DNA of 64,000 nucleotides from the NCBI RefSeq assembly GCF_024868665.1, contig NC_079891.1, forward strand, positions 32,153,592 through 32,217,591, in the 5' to 3' direction. Each line of letters starts with the position of its first letter. Within the stretch, counting starts at the first letter, position 1. This DNA is from Triplophysa rosa (taxonomy: Eukaryota; Chordata; Actinopteri; Cypriniformes; Nemacheilidae). The translations under genes were made by a program, and so were the position numbers. This document shows positions 59,801 to 64,000 of this stretch, piece by piece. Under the pieces are notes generated by a model. It was not told where the DNA came from. It saw only the letters and a program-made list of their open reading frames with translations, and searched no databases.

Positions 59801-60396
59801 TTAAAGGTCCAATGTGTGATTTTTTGGAAGATCTATTGACAGAAATGCAATATATAATATACATAACTATGTCTTCAGAGGTGTATAAAGAGCTTACATA
59901 ATGAAGCATTATGTTTTTCTTACCTTAGCTACTTCTATCTACACCGTGGGTCCCTTTACATGGAATTCATCATGTTGTTTCTACAGAAGCCCTAAACCAG
60001 GGGTGTCCAATGTCGGTCCTGGAGGGCCACTGTCCTGCAGAGTTTAGCTCCAACTTGGCTCAACACACCTGTTTGGAAGTTTCTAGTCTGCTTTGTGAGA
60101 CCTTGATTAGCTGTTCAGGTGTGTTTGATTAATGTTGAAGCTAAACTTTGCAGGACACCGGCCCTCCAGGACTGACTTTGGACACCCCTGCCCTAAACGG
60201 ACAAACTGCTCTACAAAGTGCGGTTCGTAAATACGTTGTCGTCTTCGGCAAAGAAGCGAAAACGTGACGACATCTCTGCCCCGTGTCAGCCACCGTAGTG
60301 CTTCGAAAGGGAGGGGGAGGACTGGAGTAAGCTGTTGGTTGCAATTCGCAACCTGACCGCTAGATGCCGCTAAATTTCATATACTGGACCTTTTAA
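59801..60396. mobile_element. TTAAAGGTCC-ended element, host of a nested hAT insertion
   Basis: The left end TTAAAGGTCCAATGTGTGA and right end TCATATACTGGACCTTTTAA are inverses. The right part (GGTTGCAATTCGCAACCTGA, CGCTAGATGCCGCTAAATTT) is typical of an abundant cyprinid element. A 193-bp hAT MITE interrupts it at 59998-60190. Confidence 0.8.
59998..60190. mobile_element. hAT MITE with perfect 8-bp target duplication
   Basis: Ends are CAGGGGTGTCCAATGTCGGT and its inverse near GACTTTGGACACCCCTG; arms also pair over GGTCCTGGAGGGCC and GGCCCTCCAGGAC. CCCTAAAC flanks both sides (59990-59997, 60191-60198). Non-coding, a strong fold-back. Confidence 0.92.
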
Positions 60397-61028
60397 TACC
60401 TCAGCACAAAAACTGTTTAAATTAAAGAAATTCCAGATTATTATTTGAACCAAATAATTTACTCACCCGCGTGTTGTATGACTTTCATTCTGATGTGCAA
60501 CACAAAAGTAGATATTTTAAAGTAGGGGTGTCACAATATGGTATATTGGCAATAGCCATGACATCATAATCACGGTAACCGTGGTAATTATTCACATATC
60601 GTAATACCGTAAACTAACACCCATTAAAACCCCCACAAAAATAAACAAAATTAAAGATAAGTTTAACTGATGGCATAATTTATTTAGTTACATATCGCAA
60701 TAATATCGCTGTTGCGGAATATTTTTTGGCTACAATAACCGTGTAGTGAAAATTTTTTAATGAACAATCTTTTAATTTGTATCCATTCCTTTAAGTAAAA
60801 TCTTTTTTAATGAGTTATTAATTAAAAATAACCCCAGAATGATCCGTTCACAGATGTGATTATTAAACTGTGTAATTCACACAAAGTGCACACAAAGTTA
60901 TCGTGTGGTTTAAGAAGAACTAAAATATTGTGCACGAGTCATACGTATAGACCTTTGTTATAGGTTTTTGGTGATGTTGCATCCCTCTCATAACTCAAAG
61001 CCTCTGTCCTCATGCATTGTGGTAATTT

Positions 61029-61034
61029 TTTATT
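61029..61034 (-). terminator. tor4a: Candidate poly(A) signal of tor4a
   Basis: Minus-strand AATAAA about 145 nt beyond the tor4a stop codon, followed by an A-rich stretch. By motif only. Confidence 0.4.
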
Positions 61035-61176
61035 TGCCCAGTTTCTCACAGAAGAAAGAGTCATGTGAATCTAACAACTATGACAGAGTTTCCTGTAAGA
61101 TGTAAAAAAACAAAAATGTACTGTATGACAGAAATGCTCACATCCTTAACTCGCTTCACTATGAAGTGGATTTCGT

Positions 61177-62391
61177 TTAAAGCAAGTTAACCTTTGCCAC
61201 AACTTGTTTGCATCCGGTCTTCGCATACAGCTTTCCAGCCGCTGTGTGATAGGCCAGTTCATCCGCCAGTGTCTCTACCTGAGTGATGTCGGGATAAAAC
61301 CCCTCGAGCGTCATTTCCTCCAAAAAGCAAAGGATCACATGCTCACGCTCCAGTAGAGACAGAGGAACAACCTTCACCGCGGGGTCCTTCCACAGAGGAT
61401 GGATTCCAGACAGGGCACGCCGAAGCGATTTATGAGCTCCAGCGATCGAGCCGTTTTGCAGGACGTGAGCTGTTATTTCCCTTTGGCCCAGGCTGCTTAG
61501 AAAAACATAAACCACGTTAAGAAACTCATTCTTCTGATCTGGTTTAAGAAAGGACTTCAGAGCGTCCAGCAGCGGAGGCTGCATTAGTTCCACCTCATCT
61601 AGGATGAAGAACGGAATTTGCTCTTCTTCCTCGGCTAGAGTCACTACCTCGGCTATGCGCTTGACCAGTTTGGAGGCGCAATGCTGCGCTGCTTCCTGCA
61701 GGGGGCAGTGGTGCTTGGAAAAATACTGCACCACCAGCTTGTCGCCTATCACGGAACGGAAGTGGCGAGCGAACAGGCGACCCAGGTGGGTTTTCCCCAC
61801 GCCAGACGGCCCGTGTAGAGACAGGGCGAGGGGTTGCTGGTGGTTGTAGGTGGACAGGTAATCTACCAGGTGGTCCATTAGCTCCTCTAGCACCTCCCGC
61901 TGACCGAACACCTCCCTGTGTAATGTCTTCTCCAAACCTTCAAGGTCGTATTTCAAAGTATCATCCTCCAAGATGGCGTTGTAGACCTGGGAGAACGGAT
62001 TTCGCAAAAGGTCACATGGATACAGGCTTCATCTTTAACAAAAAACAAAGGTAGACTTTACCTGGAGGAAGATGATGATGCAGAAGAAGATCAGGAAATG
62101 TTTCGATCGGTTGCGTTCCTTCTTCGGCTTGAACATGAGAGTGTCATTAGGGAACAGCACACGACGCTTGGTTTTCCTCTTAGGCCTCTTAGGTTGGCCA
62201 TCTGAGATCATGCAGTTTGAGCCGTTCAGGCCCAGCCTGGCTGAGGTAGAGCCGTGATCCGTATGATGTTTCTTCAGGTATTTCTTCTTGATTTGGATCA
62301 TGGCTTTAAGCTGTGGGGAGAGCAGAGACCTGCTCTGCCTGACTGCCGTCTCCTTTTGCTCACCTCTTTCATTTTCAGTCTGAGCATCCAT
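61177..62391 (-). CDS. tor4a: Torsin-4A (membrane-anchored torsin AAA+ protein), two coding exons
   Basis: Exon 1 is 62391-62062 (110 codons) and exon 2 is 61986-61177 (269 codons plus stop), joined across a 75-bp phase-0 GT-AG intron to give 379 aa (human TOR4A 423). Residues 68-81 are a basic stretch (KRPKRKTKRRVLFP) and 99-112 a transmembrane anchor ending FLQVY. The torsin domain starts near YDLEGLEKTL. Walker A is GPSGVGKT (169-176) and Walker B FILDEVELM (D240, E241); the torsin sensor-II GCK is present (368-370, TGCKQVVAKVNLL at the C-terminus). Torsins are AAA+ ATPases of the ER and nuclear envelope; TOR4A is poorly studied. Catalytic residues look intact. A 3' splice site at 62413 hints at an upstream non-coding exon. 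Teleosts may have two tor4a copies, and which one this is cannot be told. Confidence 0.92.
61987..62061 (-). other. tor4a: 75-bp tor4a intron
   Basis: Donor CTCCAG/GTAAAG, acceptor CTCCCAG/GTC. It splits the protein between Q110 and V111, just inside the end of the membrane anchor. Length is a multiple of three, but the retained sequence has an in-frame TAA after eight codons. Confidence 0.88.
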
Positions 62392-64000
62392 TGGAACCTT
62401 TTAACCATCCACACTGTCAGAAACACAGAAGATCAAATCAAGAGAGATCAAATTGCCATTTTATATGCCATCCAGAGTGACTTACAAGGCATTCCAGGTG
62501 TGATTCCCACTTAACACATATACTGATGAGAAAAATGTACAGCTTGAATGAACTTTGGATAAAAGCATCTGCCAAATGCATGAACGTTAATGACTTTGGC
62601 CTTGCTAATGTTCTACCATCTGAGCTTGAGGAAATCTACAGGAAAATTATACTGCACGTGCCAGTGGTTAACGTGACATTTTGATATATTTCTTGGCAAA
62701 AACATGATAATTCGTTATAATTAATAGTTGGATTTGGCAGCCATATAGACGTGTTTGTAGAAGTTGGTGGTAGACTTTAAACCTTTGAAAGGCATTGAAA
62801 ACTTAAGGCTGGGCATACGAATCCTAAAGGCCATTTTAACCCTAAATCATTCTAATTGCATTTTAAAATGTTATAAGCAATTTGTAAATGGATTTCAAAG
62901 TCTTTGCAAAGCCATTTAGAATGTTTCTACGGCAGGTCATGTACAGTATATCCACTCCCAAATATTTATATTTAATATGAAACAGTTGTTTCTTTCATTC
63001 CAAATAACTCACAGCACACTAATTGTAGGTCACAGTTAGGTCTCACTATTTCAACTAATAGTGCATACACAGAATAATGTCAGAATACTCAAAACTGCCT
63101 AGTAACCACATCCAACAGCCTACCATTATACCGTATAAAAATTATGGTAACCATATCTTTTGGGATTTTATTTGTTATGATTAGTACAACCATAGTTACC
63201 ACAAATTAACCATGTTTTACTACAGTTTTACAATAACCAGGACATCTGTAGTAAAACTGGCTATACAAAAACAGCACTTTTTAAAACCCACAGTTAATCT
63301 TTCTTAGCCGTGACCTTCACATTGGCAAGTACCATTTTTATCCTTAGAAAACATATTTTTTATTTCAGATGCAAATGAATCAAACTGCATGCCAGGATGA
63401 CACAAAGCCATCATATATTTTCCTAAAATATGATCAATATACAGTATGAGTTTGTTTCCTTGTCCACATGTAAGGCCAGGGGATGAGGGTAATGTTTTGC
63501 ATAACATACACTCACGCTTTGCATTACAGCATCAGGAAGCTGATGGACATGTACCACACACAGTGCAAATACAGTTAATATTTAATAAAATGTTACTTGT
63601 TTTTGAAATACACATAGCTGCCCAAAAGTACTATGGCAAACTTTAGTCCATTAGATAATATACAGTTGTAGTAAATCATATGAACGATAGACACGACCCA
63701 TAAACATTTGACAGCAATGCGATAATCAAACTTTAAAAAAAAATGTTTAAACAGTATACGCTACATCACTGTTTGCAGAAAAGTGTGGTCGGCTGCAACA
63801 TCATCATCATCATCATCATCATGTGTGACAACACATTCAACACAGACGAAAAGCACATTGCTTCAACTAAACAAAAACAGGCTCTCAGAAAGCTGAGGTG
63901 GACTGCTACCTTTAAAGCTGCATTGGGCTGTCTGTCTTCCTTGCTTCCACGTGCTGGAATATCAGTTGTTTTCTTTATGAGGATGATGAAGTAGATGATG
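62392..64000. other. tor4a upstream region
   Basis: A SINE-tail fragment at about 62460-62590 (CCAGAGTGACTTACAAGGCA, TTTGGATAAAAGCATCTGCC), an (ATC)n run at 63800-63823, otherwise AT-rich sequence. No coding exon seen. Any tor4a promoter is not recognisable and may lie beyond the window. Confidence 0.5.

Larger units (their letters stand above)
55700..61028. other. Intergenic between ier3-like gene and tor4a
   Basis: No gene supported; frames of 60-108 codons on both strands lack recognisable domains or splice context. Repeats at 56290-56520 (AGATCTCATCTGTAATG type), 57294, 59347 and 59801 occupy part of it. Confidence 0.5.

Overview
The window looks like a nuclear chromosome segment of a cypriniform (carp- or zebrafish-type) teleost. 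The evidence is split vertebrate genes with GT-AG introns, long (CA)n and (GA)n microsatellites, and many short inverted-repeat DNA transposons and SINE tails of kinds familiar from cyprinid genomes. Five host protein-coding genes can be supported, all on the minus strand.

Layout. 1-4570: repeats, microsatellites and a small CpG-rich patch, with no gene I can support. 4576-6658: last exon of pheta2 (sesquipedalian-2), an endosomal PH-domain adaptor; a candidate promoter with a perfect GTCACGTGAC palindrome lies near 9.88 kb. 13052-25808: a complete discoidin domain receptor tyrosine kinase, which I reassembled as 16 coding exons, 2616 bp including stop, 871 aa, with the reading frame kept across every junction. 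A candidate non-coding first exon lies near 42.1 kb. The long upstream stretch (25.9-47 kb) is mostly transposon-rich DNA, including a L1/Tx1-type LINE at 29027-32175 on the plus strand, damaged by a frameshift and cut short at its 3' end. 47931-48536: ier3, an immediate-early stress-response membrane protein. 55102-55575: a second, diverged ier3-like gene. 61177-62391: tor4a, a membrane-anchored torsin AAA+ protein with two coding exons and a 75-bp intron.

Working relationships. The DDR gene is a collagen-sensing receptor and ier3 is an immediate-early gene of growth-factor and stress signalling. DDR1 and IER3 are also close neighbours in the human MHC class I region (6p21.33), so this part looks like conserved synteny. 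Human TOR4A lies at 9q34.3, in a recognised MHC-paralogous region.

Most interesting observation. The N-terminal exon of tor4a and both ier3-type proteins share an ungapped block of about 36 residues: a basic cluster ending R-V-(L/M)-(Y/F)-P, an 18-residue spacer ending in a conserved K plus two residues, then a transmembrane segment ending F-(L/M)-Q-(I/V)-Y. The three genes lie side by side on the same strand. This suggests that IER3 and the TOR4 membrane anchor share one origin. Retention of the 75-bp tor4a intron would itself encode a short, torsin-less, IER3-like protein.
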